A stretch of 64,000 bases of DNA from Cephalopachus bancanus. Taxonomy: Eukaryota > Chordata > Mammalia > Primates > Tarsiidae. Below are positions 45,155-58,452 of this stretch, piece by piece (the first letter of the stretch is position 1; every line of letters begins with the position of its first letter). The notes below the pieces were generated by a model. It was not told where the DNA came from and did no database searches. It saw only the letters and a program-made list of their open reading frames with translations. The stretch is from contig JAPVLO010000232.1 in assembly GCA_027257055.1 (NCBI GenBank), forward strand, positions 5,642,001 to 5,706,000, in the 5' to 3' direction. The translations under genes were made by a program, and so were the position numbers.

Positions 45155-45434
45155 TGAGTGCCTGCCCTGACCAACACTTCAGGACAGAACAAGTGTCCAG
45201 TGGGGATGCAAGAGCTGTGGGGCAGGGGCCCTAGGCTGATGCAGGCAGCCGCTCCACAGGAAGTTTCTGAGCGGCCTGAGAGCCTCCCAAGCAGAGCTTC
45301 TTACTTGATGCCCAAGGGCTGGCTCAGGCCTCTTGTATTCAGGGAGGTGCTAAGCCCTGGCACCTATGCAAATGGGGCATTCTTCTAGGTGGGAGGTCTG
45401 TGAAGTCATTCTTCACAGAGGGCCTCTGATCTAA

Positions 45435-45968
<534 letters not shown>

Positions 45969-46086
45969 TAGAGCCTGGCAGATAACACTAATGACTCCAT
46001 TTTCCTCCTCTTTTCAAGGTACCTAGATGTACTTCATAGCACAGGCTCTGTTTTCAGAATGTTGGCAGACTGTTCCATTCTTCCAG

Positions 46087-46640
46087 TGTTAAACCCAAAT
46101 TTCAGAATCCGAGAGACCAACAAAGAGCCAGCTCTGATGCAAACACACAAGGGTCTTTATTCAGGCTCGAGTCTGGGCTCACGCCCGAAGCAGCAGCTTC
46201 AGGGACGAGAGCCTGATCCAGCATGGCAAGCAGTTTTTGTACATCATTACAGAGGGAGGGGAAAGAACTTTAAACTTGTTTTTACATGATAGGGTAATTT
46301 CTCCTAATGGGTACGGGGGCACTTGGGATTGGTCTGGTCCGCTCAGCACCTGTGATTGACGGGGGAGCTGCTAAATGAGCAGAGTGTAATGTCAGATAAG
46401 CTAGGTTTAGCAAGCAGGCCGGCTAAGCAAAGGAATGTCTGGGAGGGGTTTATTACTTGACATTCACATACTGCTAGCAGCAGTTGCGGAAGCAATCGGT
46501 TATTTTATGAGACAAACAAAAATTAAACTTAACAAAATTCTAAGTACAAACACTGCAAACGAATACAGTGAACGTGGGGTAGGAATTCATATAGTAATAG
46601 TTCTATTAGAGTTTTTTTTTAAAATCTCTTGGGTCTCTCA
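46087..46640 (-). repeat. ERV 3' LTR
   Basis: Begins TGAGAGACCCAAGAG on the - strand and probably ends TTTAACA near 46087, about 554 bases. AATAAAGACC (complement of 46156-46161 for the hexamer) is the likely polyadenylation signal. The 3' limit is inferred from the TG...CA rule. Confidence 0.65.
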
Positions 46641-46657
46641 TTCCCCCCTCTCAGAGG
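46641..46657 (-). other. Retroviral polypurine tract
   Basis: CTGAGAGGGGGGAA on the - strand lies directly before the TG of the LTR, the position where plus-strand DNA synthesis is primed. Confidence 0.75.
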
Positions 46658-47629
46658 AACCTAAAGATAAGACCCAATCATGGGTCTACATAGGTTTTTT
46701 AAGACCATTCTGAAAATGGGTAGGAGAGTTGAGACACCAAGGATGAGTACCAAGTGGTTGGCACTGGTGCTTGAGTACCATGAGTTGAACAGTGCTGACT
46801 TGATTTTTAACAAAGGCTACAAGCTTGTTGATGATGCAAGGCCCGAAAATAAGTAGGAGAATTAAAACAACTAAAGGGCCAACTACGGTGGAAATTAGTG
46901 TAGTAAACCAGGGGAGGTGCGGTTAAATCATGCTTTAAACCAATTGAGTTGTTGCTCTTGTTCTCTAAAATTACAACAGTAGGAAATAGAGACAATGAAA
47001 TTTGTAAAATTAACTGTATCTTATTAAACCTTAAAATATTATGATTGGTCATGCTTGAACTAACATGATTCTTTGACGTTAGCATGACCTATTTTAAAAT
47101 AATTGAAACCTTACATTAATTGTAGTTAAAGCTGGCCTAAAAGAATGCAGCCCAGTCTAAAGTACGCGCTGGGCTCTCAGGAGTGTGGCCCAAACTTTGT
47201 GCTGAGCCATTTTTGACAACTTTATTATTGAAAAGCTTGAAACTGCTCCCTATAAGTGTATACTAATTTTACAAATATACTGTTAAATTGTATAAAGAAG
47301 CTTGTATCATATAAAAGGCTCTCAAATGTGACCTGAATTTGAATTATATTTAATTTGTAAGCCGAAACCACAGTTTTATGGGAAACAGGAACAATAGGTT
47401 TTCAGAGTAAGCCATGCCTGTTACAGTTACAGAGCTTTCAGCTTAGATTAGCAGAGTTTCTTTAGGCTACTTGTGTTTATGGTAAAAAGAGGAGGAAAAT
47501 GGGGTCAATGGCTCCCAAACACGTCCTAGCGGTCTTGGGGTCTACGGCCCTCCCTGATCCCTAACGCTCAGTGGGCCTCTGTGGCCGGCTCCCAACACCA
47601 GCTCCCTATAAAAGTGTGTTTTGGCTGCT

Positions 47630-48700
47630 TTTAAGATCTTTTGTCTTTGTCATTGTGTGGATTCCTTGTAGTTGAATTCTAGAAAATACTCAGCCATTAT
47701 CATTTGAAATGCCTTAGCCTTTCTTCCATTCTCTTTACTCAGGGATCTAATTAGACGTGTTAGACCTTATTCTACTCTCCACTCACCTGTTGTGTTAGTT
47801 TTCTATTGTTCCAACCACAGATCGCCTCAGCCTCAGTGGTTTAAATACCATTTATTATCTCACAGCTCTCCAGGGCAGAAGTCTGGGTACAGATGGACCA
47901 CACAGGTCCTCTGCTTACAGTCTCACAAAGCCAAAATCAATGTGTCCATGGTACCGTGTCCCCACTGGAGGCTCAGGATGAATCTTTCAGGACCATGCAG
48001 ATAGTTGGCTAAATTCTATCCCTGCAGTGGTAGGACTGAGGTACCTGTTTCCTACTCTCTGTCAATCCCCATTTCCCCTCATGCCTTCCATGTGGCCTCT
48101 CCAGCAACAGTAGGTTGAGCAATCACAGCTTCTGATCATCCATGTTCCCTACTACCACAACTCTCCGGCCTCCAAACTAAAGAATGTTCTCTGCTCATGT
48201 GATTAGATTAGGTCCACCTGAACAATCTCAGATGCTCCCCTATCTAAAGTCCATAATCTTAGCCACATCTGCCAAGTCCCCTTTGCCATGTAAGGAAGCA
48301 GTCACAGGTTCTAGGGAAGTGGGTATGGATGTCCCTGATAGACCATTCTACTCCCCAGGCCTCCATTTCCTTGGCCCTCAGGGCTGTATCTAGGGTACTC
48401 CAGATGTTTGTTAACTAATTCACTTCAGCTAGGTCTAATCTGTCAAGTTTTTACTTTCAAAAATTGTCATTTTATTTTTTAAAGTTCAATTTGGTCAAGT
48501 CTTGCTAGTAATTATTATCATCGTAACGGAATTTTTTTCCATCTCATTTCTTTACACAGTTCATGTATTTTATATTCTTTTAATTCTGCTATCTGAAGGC
48601 CTTGAAGGTATCTAAAACTGATGTTTCCTTGTGTGTTGGATTTCTTAATTTGAGGGTCCTTATTTAATTAAACTGAATTTAGATTGCTTTCCTCCCAAGC
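47630..48700 (-). mobile_element. Old L1/HAL1 ORF1-region fragment, split by an LTR-like block
   Basis: AAATACTCAGCCATTATCAT and CTCAGGGATCTAATTAGACG at 47690-47760, then ATTGTCATTTTATTTTTTAA and TTCTGCTATCTGAAGGCCTT after 48430, are antisense L1M text. It has no coding capacity. Confidence 0.5.
47793..48425 (-). mobile_element. LTR-like block, MaLR/ERVL type
   Basis: TTAGTTTTCTATTGTTCCAA, then CCATTTATTATCTCACAGCT, and near the end CCCTTTGCCATGTAAGGAAG. This order resembles reverse LTRs of the mammalian MaLR/ERVL group. The exact family is unknown to me. Confidence 0.45.
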
Positions 48701-48998
48701 TTTGCATTTTCTTCTGCTCATCTCTGGGGGCTGTTACCGACCAAGAGCCATTTCGGCCTAATGAGAGGGTCTTGGCTTCGTGGGAACAGTCTCCTGGTGT
48801 AGTCCACTTGGATGTCCAGCCCCTGCTCTCACCCCACTGCTGCTGTTAGTGTCTGCTCTGAGCCTCTGCTCTACCCCTGCATAAGGCAGAAGTAGCAGTG
48901 CTTTTTGCAGGTGTTCTGTTTTCATGTTTTATTCACTTATGACAGGAGGGCCTGTCAAAGCATCCTTTCCACAACTGCCAAACTGAAAGTTTAAAACT

Positions 48999-49163
48999 TA
49001 AGTTAGCTAGATGTGGTAGAACACATCTATAGTCCCATCTACTCAGGAGACTGGCACAGGTGAATCACTGGAGCCAAGGAGGTCAAGGCTATGGTGAGCT
49101 ATGATTGCCCCATTGCACTCCAGCCTGGGCAACATTGAGACTTCGACTCAAAAAAAAAAAAAA
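48999..49163 (+). mobile_element. Alu right arm
   Basis: AGTTAGCTAGATGTGGTAGA to CTCAAAAAAAAAAAAA. The left arm is missing. It ends 28 bases before the final CYFIP1 exon. Confidence 0.8.
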
Positions 49164-49191
49164 TAAAGCATCCTAATTTTCATTGTTGTAG

Positions 49192-49356
<165 letters not shown>

Positions 49357-49910
49357 GAGTGTACACAGTAATGGCATGTTTTTTCTCTCTGTAAACTCCT
49401 TAGTGAGATTTTTAGGGACCATTTTTCAGTATTTCTGTACCTGTTGAAGGGGGTGCTTTTCAATCTAAAGGTTAATTTTATAAAATTGACTTATTTTTCT
49501 AGACTACAATTGTATATGCTTTTGGTAATTATAAGTCTGAGAATACTGGCTGCTGATTGTTGCCACTATGTTCTTACAAAATTATTCTTTTTCTATGGAA
49601 TGTTCTAGCAGCTCACTATGTCATAAAATGCTGCTGGGCTTATTCATTTATCTCTTAAGAAACTTAATACCAGAAAATTGTACTAAATCCTTTACCAATT
49701 ACTGTTAAGTTTAATGACTAACTAACTTAGCTTTTGTTTAGGGATCTTTCCTATGGTCTTTTATGAACAATCTTTTCTAAGTCATAGTTCCCGTCCTGTT
49801 TTTGTGTCAGCATTTTGGAAAATAGTGAACTTGACTAAATCCAGTGTGATAAAGTCTAATCTGTGAGGTATGGTTGAAAGGTTATAGAAATAAAACCAAT
49901 GAAATTGACT
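49357..49910 (+). other. CYFIP1: CYFIP1 3' UTR
   Basis: About 550 bases of AT-rich sequence without repeats, from the stop codon to a cleavage site expected 10-25 bases after the AATAAA at 49889. A longer alternative 3' UTR is possible, as further A-rich hexamers follow. Confidence 0.8.
49889..49894 (+). terminator. CYFIP1: CYFIP1 polyadenylation signal
   Basis: AATAAA in GAAATAAAACCAAT, followed 20-30 bases later by the TGTGTCTATT region, a plausible GU/U-rich downstream element. Confidence 0.8.
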
Positions 49911-51010
49911 TGTGTCTATTCATGTGGCTTGAGCATCAAGCTCATAGGCTGGGCTCCAGTCAGCATCCAGGTTGCTTCCATGACACCATTCCACATGCTG
50001 CTCTTCAAAACAGCACACATGTGTAGCTTTATATTCAGGTTTCTGGAGCAACTGAGATGTAAAACAGCAGCTGTGTTGGCTGTGGTATCCCTGCTACATG
50101 CTCCCGTGACCTGGAGGCCAGTTTAGAACAGACCTGGTCCAAAACTTCACCTGTATCTAAACCACTTATGTATCCAATCCTGACTTGTGCCCACAACTTT
50201 AAAACAAAAAAGTGAAAAAAGAAAAAGAAGATTGGCCTGGGACGGGGTGCTGCACTAAAGGGACCAGGGAGAACTTGAGTCCTGTCCCCAACAGCCCTCA
50301 GCTGTCCTTCCTGACTGCTTGGGTGAACTTTCTTATGTGGCTGGAGTGGGTCCACAATCTGCCAAAACAAAAGATAATCAGAGTCTAGTCTACTACTGAG
50401 ATCATGGAAATGGGTGAGAATTGAGAAACTAAAGCAAATTTTTAAAGGACTAAGCAACAAGTTTCTGAAAATCCTAATAAAATGGGGGGGAAGTTATGCC
50501 TGTCTACTGTAAATGAATAACAGAGATAGATACAAGGCTAAAATTATTAACTGAACTCACTTTACATGGTAGCCTGGCAGTCATTTTACATTATTTGGAG
50601 TGGCACACCTTCACCAATCCTAAAATTTTCTATGAATACCATGTTGCCATAAAAAATAGAGTACTTTCATTATGTCATTGGAAACCGAACACCAAGGTCC
50701 AGGAGCATCACGCATGGACAGAGTATATGAATTGTTCTGTACTGTGAGTCTTAAGTTACATGAGGTTTAACTATTCTTTATAAAGTTACCTAAAAATGTT
50801 GCTTTTGATAAATGAATTAATAACCCTTGGGCCAGCATTCCACTACAGATTTAGAGGTGATATCTGTGCTCACCCTAGGAAATACAGAATATAATGAAAA
50901 AATGACTAATTAATGACTAAATAGTTTGCATTACCAAGTTCTAGAAAGCTTAATTATATAACCAGTATAAAATGTATTACTTAGGTAAAAGACAATTTCA
51001 AGTGCTATAA
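49911..51010. other. Convergent intergenic spacer between CYFIP1 and NIPA2
   Basis: About 1.1 kb between the two polyadenylation sites. It holds one A-tailed repeat piece (50137-50225); the rest is AT-rich and unassigned. No promoter-like or coding sequence was seen. Confidence 0.75.
50137..50225 (+). repeat. A-tailed repeat of unknown family, copy 1
   Basis: CCAAAACTTCACCTGTATCT, CCACTTATGTATCCAATCCT and an A-rich tail. A similar sequence occurs at 54176-54250. Confidence 0.7.
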
Positions 51011-52550
51011 AACTAAATAATTAAGAATTTATTAGTGTGAATTAACCTATGAATTATCAGTGAGGGCCCTATCACCCCCAGAGGGGTGAAAACTGGTTCC
51101 TTTATATACAAAGCACAGAAGTAAATACAGTACATAGACAGTTATACAGTGTATCTGTGGTATTAAAGTTATACTGAGGAGGAGGCAGTTAGGGAAAAAT
51201 GTCTAAAGCAGCTCTGAAGAGGGTCAGTAAAACCTAGCTGGAAGAAAAGGCAACGTACAGGCAGACGACGGAGAGCTGCACGGGGCAGCAGCACCATGGG
51301 GAATGGTGGCCCCTGCCGATCCCACCCCCCCCCACCGCAGCCTGAGGCAGGAGGAGCTGACCAGACAGTCTAACACGTTCTTCCTGTCTCCCAGGTAAAA
51401 ATGAACTGTCAGTACTCTTAGAGGCCAATCAAGGGCTATGAATGGACAGGTTTTATAGCTGGATGGGTTCCATTGCGCCTTTTTAAAGATTCTACCTTTT
51501 TTTACATATGTTTGAAATTTTCTGGAAACTTTTTTCATAAGCATTTTTTAGAAATCAAAATATATAGTAGTCCAAACAAACTCTTAAGCAAACAAAGTAT
51601 GTGGTACAAAGAAACTATTTTATAAACATTTTAAGTTTGTTCTTAGCATTGAGACTTAGAAAAGAACTTCATTTCAGCTTGTCTTTTTATTATAATGTGA
51701 GCTAAATTTAAGAAACCCTAGTCTTCTGATTTTATTTCCCAGCACTGTTAAAAGTCTAAATAACAATATAACTCATTATGAATGCATACTGAAAAGCACA
51801 AGAGCGAATGTCAAGTGGTAATCAAAGTTCCAGACATCGTGGGATTTAGAGAAACTAAAGAATAAGCTCAGCCAGGTTGTTAAGCAGAGCCCAGCGTGAC
51901 AGGTAAGATGCAATGGCTCAATGAGGTGCTAAGTAGACCATCCAATGCACACAGGAAACCGGATTCATGGTGACAAGTCACAACCTGAGAAATATTTCCT
52001 TGGGATGATTCCGTACCTTTTTTTTTTCTGCTTTCTAAGAGTTTCCTTCATTCAGTAACTTCATTTTTTAACATTTCAAAATTAAAATCATTCATCAAAC
52101 ATGAGTAATTTTTATAGGTAAGGTAAATCACAGGATAACATATTTGGATAATTTTGTTCTTTTTAAAATCAAAAAGCCTTACACAATCAGACTGCTGGCA
52201 TAGGGATGACAAATGTATATTTCCGACTTTTATCACCAATGAAAAAATAAAGCATTTTTACAGACTTAAACTGTTATTAGTGCATTTAGATTTTGGAGAC
52301 AGAATCAAAATGTAAAATACCTCTACAGTAATACAATGTTAATAGAAATCAGTATTATACTGAGGCCATTTTAGTAAGCTACCATGGTTTAAGTATAAGA
52401 AAAGTAATTTCTTGGTCCAAATTAGTGGAATCTTTAAAAAAGATTGTCTTTTAAAGAACATTATTTGAGGGCAGTGTCTTTTCAGACACATTCTAATATT
52501 CAAATTCACTTTAGATCAGGTTATAGATTAACCTTTTAATTACATTTTTC
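51010..52550 (-). other. NIPA2: NIPA2 3' UTR
   Basis: AT-rich, 1.5 kb from the stop codon to the signal at 51028. A C-run and GC-rich patch lies at 51270-51360. No repeat was recognised. The length fits a NIPA2 mRNA of about 3 kb. A nearer signal (complement of TTTATT at about 51686) could give a shorter form. Confidence 0.7.
51028..51033 (-). terminator. NIPA2: Probable NIPA2 polyadenylation signal
   Basis: TTTATT on the + strand, so AATAAA on the - strand. Its distance to the CYFIP1 end, about 1.1 kb, is close to that in human as I remember it. Confidence 0.6.
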
Positions 52551-53207
<657 letters not shown>

Positions 53208-53689
53208 CTATTTAGTAAAATGTTTAGTCACATATTCTTAAGCACAGAGAATCTAAAACAATATACAATGAACTCAATAGGAAGAAGAAAAGGCATGATC
53301 TGAAAATAAAAATCAGCTTTATTTTGCCGTCCCAGAAGAAGCACACCCACAAAAACTCAGATGCACACACTGAAAGATAAAAATATACACAAATTGTTTG
53401 CCACCAACATGTTATGCCTACCTAAGTGCTCTAGCTCACAAAGCAAAAGGGATGGTGGGATCACAACAGGACAGAAACTAGTGGAGGAGAAATCATGAGG
53501 TGGCGCTGAATGGTCAACAATTTACAGATTCTAAAAAAATGAACAAAGAAGTTTCTAAGTTTTCCCTTAAAGAGGTAAAATTGTAAACTATATTTAGGGA
53601 CAACTGCTGGAATAAAAGCAACTCAATGAGAGAACTTGAGAAATACTGCTGGGGTTCATGGAGAGCTGAAGCCAGCATAGTGACAGCCA

Positions 53690-53815
53690 ACAACTGTGGA
53701 GCACTATAGGCCAGGCACTTTTCTCAGCAACTGACACTCAACTACCCTATATATAACACAGATACTAGTACTTACGTTTTAAGATGAGGAAATAGGCACA
53801 GAGAAATCACGTGCA
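53690..53815 (-). mobile_element. MIR-type fragment
   Basis: GGCCAGGCACTTTTCTCAGC, then TTTTAAGATGAGGAAATAGG and CACAGAGAAATCACGTGC is the usual antisense MIR/MIRb order. Confidence 0.6.
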
Positions 53816-54175
53816 TTTACTCTTTTCCTTCCTCAAACTTCACTAATAAACAGTAACAGGATTTTTAAAGAGGCAAATACAAAAAGAAAAAAAAAGGAAA
53901 GGAAATGATAATATTTTCTAAGTCAGAAAGCAGAGGATAAGTAATAACAGATAAACCCAAATCCAAGATAAGCAGTGATCAAAGATTATAAAGCAACAGT
54001 TTGCAGCACAGAACGCTCAAAAGGTACAAAGTACCTCTGAATTGGGGGTGAAGGCAAGACTGAAAGTGAGGCATGGCTGAAAAATCCAAGAAGCAATGAG
54101 GAGGGAAAGAGGAACACAAAACATCAAGAAGGGTACCCAACCTCAAACCAGGTGAAGTAGGGACCAAGGGGAGGC

Positions 54176-54250
54176 CCAAACTTCACCTGTACGATGACCA
54201 CTTATGTACCTAACCCTGAATTGTACCCCACATCATTAAAAAAAAAAAGC
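54176..54250 (+). repeat. A-tailed repeat of unknown family, copy 2
   Basis: CCCAAACTTCACCTGTACGA, CCACTTATGTACCTAACCCT and a run of A matches 50137-50225 over about 75 bases. Confidence 0.7.
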
Positions 54251-55308
54251 AATGAGACCACTGTCCTATTCTGGGACACTGTCCCTCCCCTGCCACAGGG
54301 AAGACAGCACTGGAATAAGGCATGAATGTGATCTACTCCGCTCCCTAGATGCTCACAGTCAGGCAGGAAACCGGAAGCTTTTTGATGGGGATCTAACCAG
54401 GCTACCTTTTAAATAAAAGAAAGCAATCAAAGAACACCAGGAGAGTAGTCAAAATGAACAGAAAAATGCAAAGCCTTTGTTTCTTCCATGTAGTAAAAGG
54501 AAAACTACAAATAAACCACTCCACATACACAAAAAAACTATTAATATCCTCAGAGACTATGATGAAACAACAGACTAACCTTGCACCCAAAACAACTACA
54601 AACAATGAATCAACTACTAGACACAATAAAAATCCCCAAACAAACAAGAAACGTTTATGTGAGGGCCTCAAAGAGCAATCAAAGTAGCCAGGACTTAAGG
54701 GGCCAAAATTCAGAGAAAAGAGAAAAATCAGTCCAATACTTACTTCTGCTTTTTTCCTTGGGGCAACTGCTAGGGCAAGGAGTAGGAACAGACACAAAGG
54801 CCAGTCAAAACCTGTGGGAGTTTCAGGAGCCTAGATAAAAACAAAGTGGAACCTGAGGCTGCCTAAGCAGCTGGGACTTCATAGGCCAAGACCCAGGAAG
54901 GTGGAAACTAGAGCAGGTAGCCCAGATTCCCATGTGCATTTCCCTCATGCCATCTGTGGGCAGGTAAGCCACACAGCCCCAGCCAGAGGAGCTGGGCAGG
55001 AAGCCTGACCGGGAGGCTGCAGGGCTGAGCAGGGTTTCAGTGACCCCTGGAGCTTCCTTTCAGCTCCTCAGGTGGAGGGGCTAAAGCCAGCACCCCAAGC
55101 TATCAGTTGAGAGTCAAAGGCTATGAAGAAGAAGAAAGGCAAACTGGAAAGAAACCAGACCCAGCAAAGCTTCAAATAATACATTCAGGGTGAATGAGAT
55201 CTGCATTCTTATCTGCCTGCCAAAAGAAATTTAACTTCTCTCCGAAGGAAGGAAGCTTCACCCAGAAGCTTTACACATTTTATATCCATGTCCAGCATTC
55301 AATCAAAA

Positions 55309-55600
55309 AGGCCAAATGCAGCAAGTATGGTGGCCCACGTCTTTAATCCTAGCACTTTGGGAAGCTGAGGTGGAAGGATTGTTTGAGCCTAGGAGTTTGA
55401 GACCAGCCTGGGCAACATAGCAAGATCTCATCTCCATAAAAAATAAAGAAAAATCAGCTGGGCACGGTGGTGCGTGCCTTAAGAGGCTGAGGAGGGAGAT
55501 CACCTGAACCCAATAGGTTGAGGCTGCAGTAAGCCATGACTGTGCCAGTGTACTCCAGTCTGGGGGACAGTGAGACCTTGACTCAAAAAGAAAACCCAAA
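55309..55600 (+). mobile_element. Alu dimer, old
   Basis: GGCCAAATGCAGCAAGTATG to CTTGACTCAAAAAGAAAAC. The right arm has lost the segment around the CAGTCCCAGCTACT box. The linker is AAAAAATAAAGAAAAATCAG. Confidence 0.8.
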
Positions 55601-55702
55601 AAACAAAACAGGCCAAAGAGAAAAGCAAATTCCTAAAAGCCAAAAAAAAAAAAAAACCCACAGAAACAGGTCCACAAATGACACTAATAGTAAAGTTAGC
55701 AA

Positions 55703-55993
55703 GCTGGGCTCGGTGGCTCAGCCTGTAATCCCACGCCTTTGGGAGGCTGAAGTGAGTGGACTGCCTGAGCCCGTGGGTTCGAGACCAGCCTGGGCAACTT
55801 GGCGAGACCTCATCTCTACAATAAATCAAAAAATTAGCCAGGCGTGGTAGCGCTCGCCTGTAGTTCCAGCTACTTGGAAGGCTGAGGCGGAAGGATCGCC
55901 GGAGCCCAACAGGTTGAGGCTGCAGTGGCCGGGAGTATGCCACTGCACTCCAGTCTGGGCGACAGAGTGAGACTCTAACTCAAAAAAAAAAAA
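55703..55993 (+). mobile_element. Alu dimer with target-site duplication
   Basis: GCTGGGCTCGGTGGCTCAGC to an A-run. AAAGTTAGCAA is at 55692-55702 and 55994-56004. It is of the undeleted lineage-specific type. Confidence 0.94.
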
Positions 55994-56163
55994 AAAGTTA
56001 GCAAAGACTTTAAAATAACTAAGAATAAAAGCAAACTCTTAAATGGACCTACATCTAGGAATGTGAGAAATTTTAGACACCAAGAGCAAAAAGAGAATCC
56101 TATATGCTTCCAAAGACAAAAAAAAAAAAAATCAGTCACATATAAAAAACTGACTGCGTTTCA

Positions 56164-56454
56164 TTTTTTTTTTTTTGAGTTGGAGTCTCACTCTGTCACC
56201 CAGACTGAAGGACAGTGGCCGCTCCTGGCCATCACAGCCTCGACCTGCTGGGCTCCGGCGATCCTTCCACTTCAGTCTTTCAAGTAGCTGGAACTACAGG
56301 CGCGCGCTACCACACCCAGCTAGTTTTTTATTTATTGTAGAGACGAGGTCTCACCAAGTTGCCCAGGCAGGTCTTGAACCCATAGGCTCAAGCAATTCTC
56401 TCACCTCGGCCTCCCAAAGTGCTGGGATTACAGGTTGAGCCACCAAGCCTGGCC
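56164..56454 (-). mobile_element. Alu dimer, lineage-specific type
   Basis: TTTTTTTTTTTTGAGTTGGA to GAGCCACCAAGCCTGGCC in antisense. TTTCATTTTT / CACATTTGATTTTT flank it. Confidence 0.92.
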
Positions 56455-57226
56455 ACATTTGATTTTTTAACAGCAACAATGAAGAGAAGAATGGTGATCA
56501 TAGTAGGTTAAAGACATTTTGAGTTATACAAGATCTCACAAAATCTTATCTCCTCATGCCCTCTTTCATCTCCTACTGGCACCATCAAAATGAAGGAGCA
56601 AACCTAGAATTCAGGAAATAAGGGATCCAAGAAAAAGCAATGGAGAAACTCCCTAGGATGCTGATGACGGAAACTCCAGATACCAACTCTGCTGGCAGCT
56701 GTAAGATGCCAGCATAGACAGAGGCAAAATGGAAGACACTAAGAGAAATTTCCAAAAGAAAAGAAACGAAGAATATCCAGTGTGTTTGAAATTACTGAGA
56801 ATGAAACTAAACACTTGGGGAAGAGTTTCAGGACAGATTGATAAATTCAGAGATAATCAAACGAGATAATTATTATTAGTTCAGCAAAGACTTAAGTCAT
56901 ACAAGAAAGAAAAAGAATCATAATGGCTAAGCTGAGAGTAAAAGTTATATATCGATGAAAATGTAAACAAATAATTTAAACAAAACTACACGGTAAAACA
57001 GTTAAAAGGTACAATAGATAATGCCCAAAGCCAAGGAAGTAGTAGCAATATACACATGCTACTAACAACAAAATAAACAAGAGGTTAGGGATTGGAGGGA
57101 CTGGAGAATGTGACTACTATTTTTTATAATAAGTCATGTAGAAGAACACTTTATCTCTTTATGTACACATAAAATTTTGATTAAAGTAAAAACTAAGTCA
57201 AAAAGTAAAATACACCAAGACTACTA

Positions 57227-57448
<222 letters not shown>

Positions 57449-57472
57449 TCATCAGCTACTTTTCTGATTTTC

Positions 57473-57762
57473 TTTTCTTTTTTTTTTTTTTGAGTTGGAG
57501 TCTTACTGTCGCCCAGACTGGAGTGCAGTGGCCGCTCCCAGCCACCGCAGCCTCGACCTGCTGGGCTCCGGCGATCCTTCCGCCTCAGCCTTCCAAGTAG
57601 CCAGAATTACAGGCATGCGCTACCACGCCCAGTTGATTTTTTGATTTATTGTAGAGATGAGGTCTCGCTGCCCAGGCGGGTCTCGAACCCGTGGGCTCAG
57701 GCAATCCACTCACCTCAGCCTCCCAAAGGCGCGGGATTAAAGGCTGAGCCATCGAGCCCGGC
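57473..57762 (-). mobile_element. Alu dimer, short-left-arm subfamily, with target-site duplication
   Basis: T-run to GAGCCATCGAGCCCGGC. TCTGATTTTC is at 57463-57472 and 57763-57772. It contains GGTCTCGCTGCCCAGGCGGG and CAGTTGATTTTTTGATTTAT. Confidence 0.95.
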
Positions 57763-57862
57763 TCTGATTTTCAAATATCAGTACAACTCAGAATTTAAAT
57801 CACTGAACTCAAATACTGTGAGCTTATGAAGATTTCAGCTTTCACCAAAGTTAAAAAAAAAA

Positions 57863-58158
57863 TGGCTGGGCATGGTGGCTCACGCCTATAATTCCTGCAC
57901 TTTGGGAGCCTGAGGTGAGAGGACTGTGTGAGCCCACGGGTTAGAGACCAGCCTGGGCAACTTGGCAAGACCTCATCTCTACAATAAATCCAAAAATTAG
58001 CCAGGCATGGTGGCACATGCCTGTAGTCCCCAGCTACTTGGAAGGCTGAGGTGGAAGGATCGCCTAAACCCAGCAGGTGAAGGCTGTGATGGCCATGAGC
58101 TGTGTGCTCATGCCAGCCTGGGCAACAGAGTGAGACTCTGACTCAAAAAAACAAAAAA
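57863..58158 (+). mobile_element. Alu dimer, older
   Basis: GGCTGGGCATGGTGGCTCAC to GACTCAAAAAAACAAAAAAG. The linker ACAATAAATCCAAAAATTAG is close to the lineage form. The right arm has lost part of its CCACTGCACT box. Confidence 0.9.
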
Positions 58159-58452
58159 GTTCAGTGGCTCAGCCTGTAATCCCAGCACTTTGGGAGGCCT
58201 AGGCGAGTCAACTGCCTGAGCCCGCAGGGTTCAAGACCAGGCTGGGCAACTTGGTGAGACCTCATGTCTACAATAAATCAAAAATTAGCCAGGCACGGTA
58301 GTGCGCACCTGTAGTTCTGGCTACTTGGAAGGCTGAGATGGAAGGATCGCCAGAGGCCAGCAGTTCGATGCCGGGGTGGCTGTGAGCGTACCACAGCACT
58401 CCAGCCTGGGCAAGAGAGTGACTCCAACTCAAAAAAAAAAAAAAAAAAAAAG
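58159..58452 (+). mobile_element. Alu dimer, lineage-specific, directly abutting the previous one
   Basis: TTCAGTGGCTCAGCCTGTAA to a 22-base A-run; the first bases of the head are lost. It begins immediately after the A-tail of the preceding Alu, with no spacer. Confidence 0.9.

Larger units (their letters stand above)
46087..47600 (-). mobile_element. Class I endogenous retrovirus remnant (3' LTR plus degraded env end)
   Basis: On the - strand there is, in order, a stretch of internal sequence, the end of a gammaretrovirus-type envelope TM subunit (about 46920-46686), a purine-rich tract and an LTR. The env piece covers part of the ectodomain end, the membrane-spanning segment and the cytoplasmic tail. 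It is broken by at least one stop and one frame change near 46920-46950 and ends in a stop at 46686-46688. Gag, pol and most of env are absent and no 5' LTR was found. It is an old, coding-dead relic antisense to CYFIP1. The upper limit is uncertain. Confidence 0.75.
54410..57190 (+). mobile_element. Old L1/HAL1 region interrupted by Alus
   Basis: Pieces such as GCATTCAATCAAAAAG at 55290, AAAGACTTTAAAATAACTAA at 56003 and CAATGGAGAAACTCCCTAGG at 56638 are L1M/HAL1-like in sense. It is diverged throughout. Boundaries and family are approximate. Confidence 0.45.

Noticed and set aside
46807..47085. 92-codon frame on the - strand over the ERV
   Set aside because: It is in a different frame from the envelope remnant and reads nonsense; only the decayed retroviral piece is supported.
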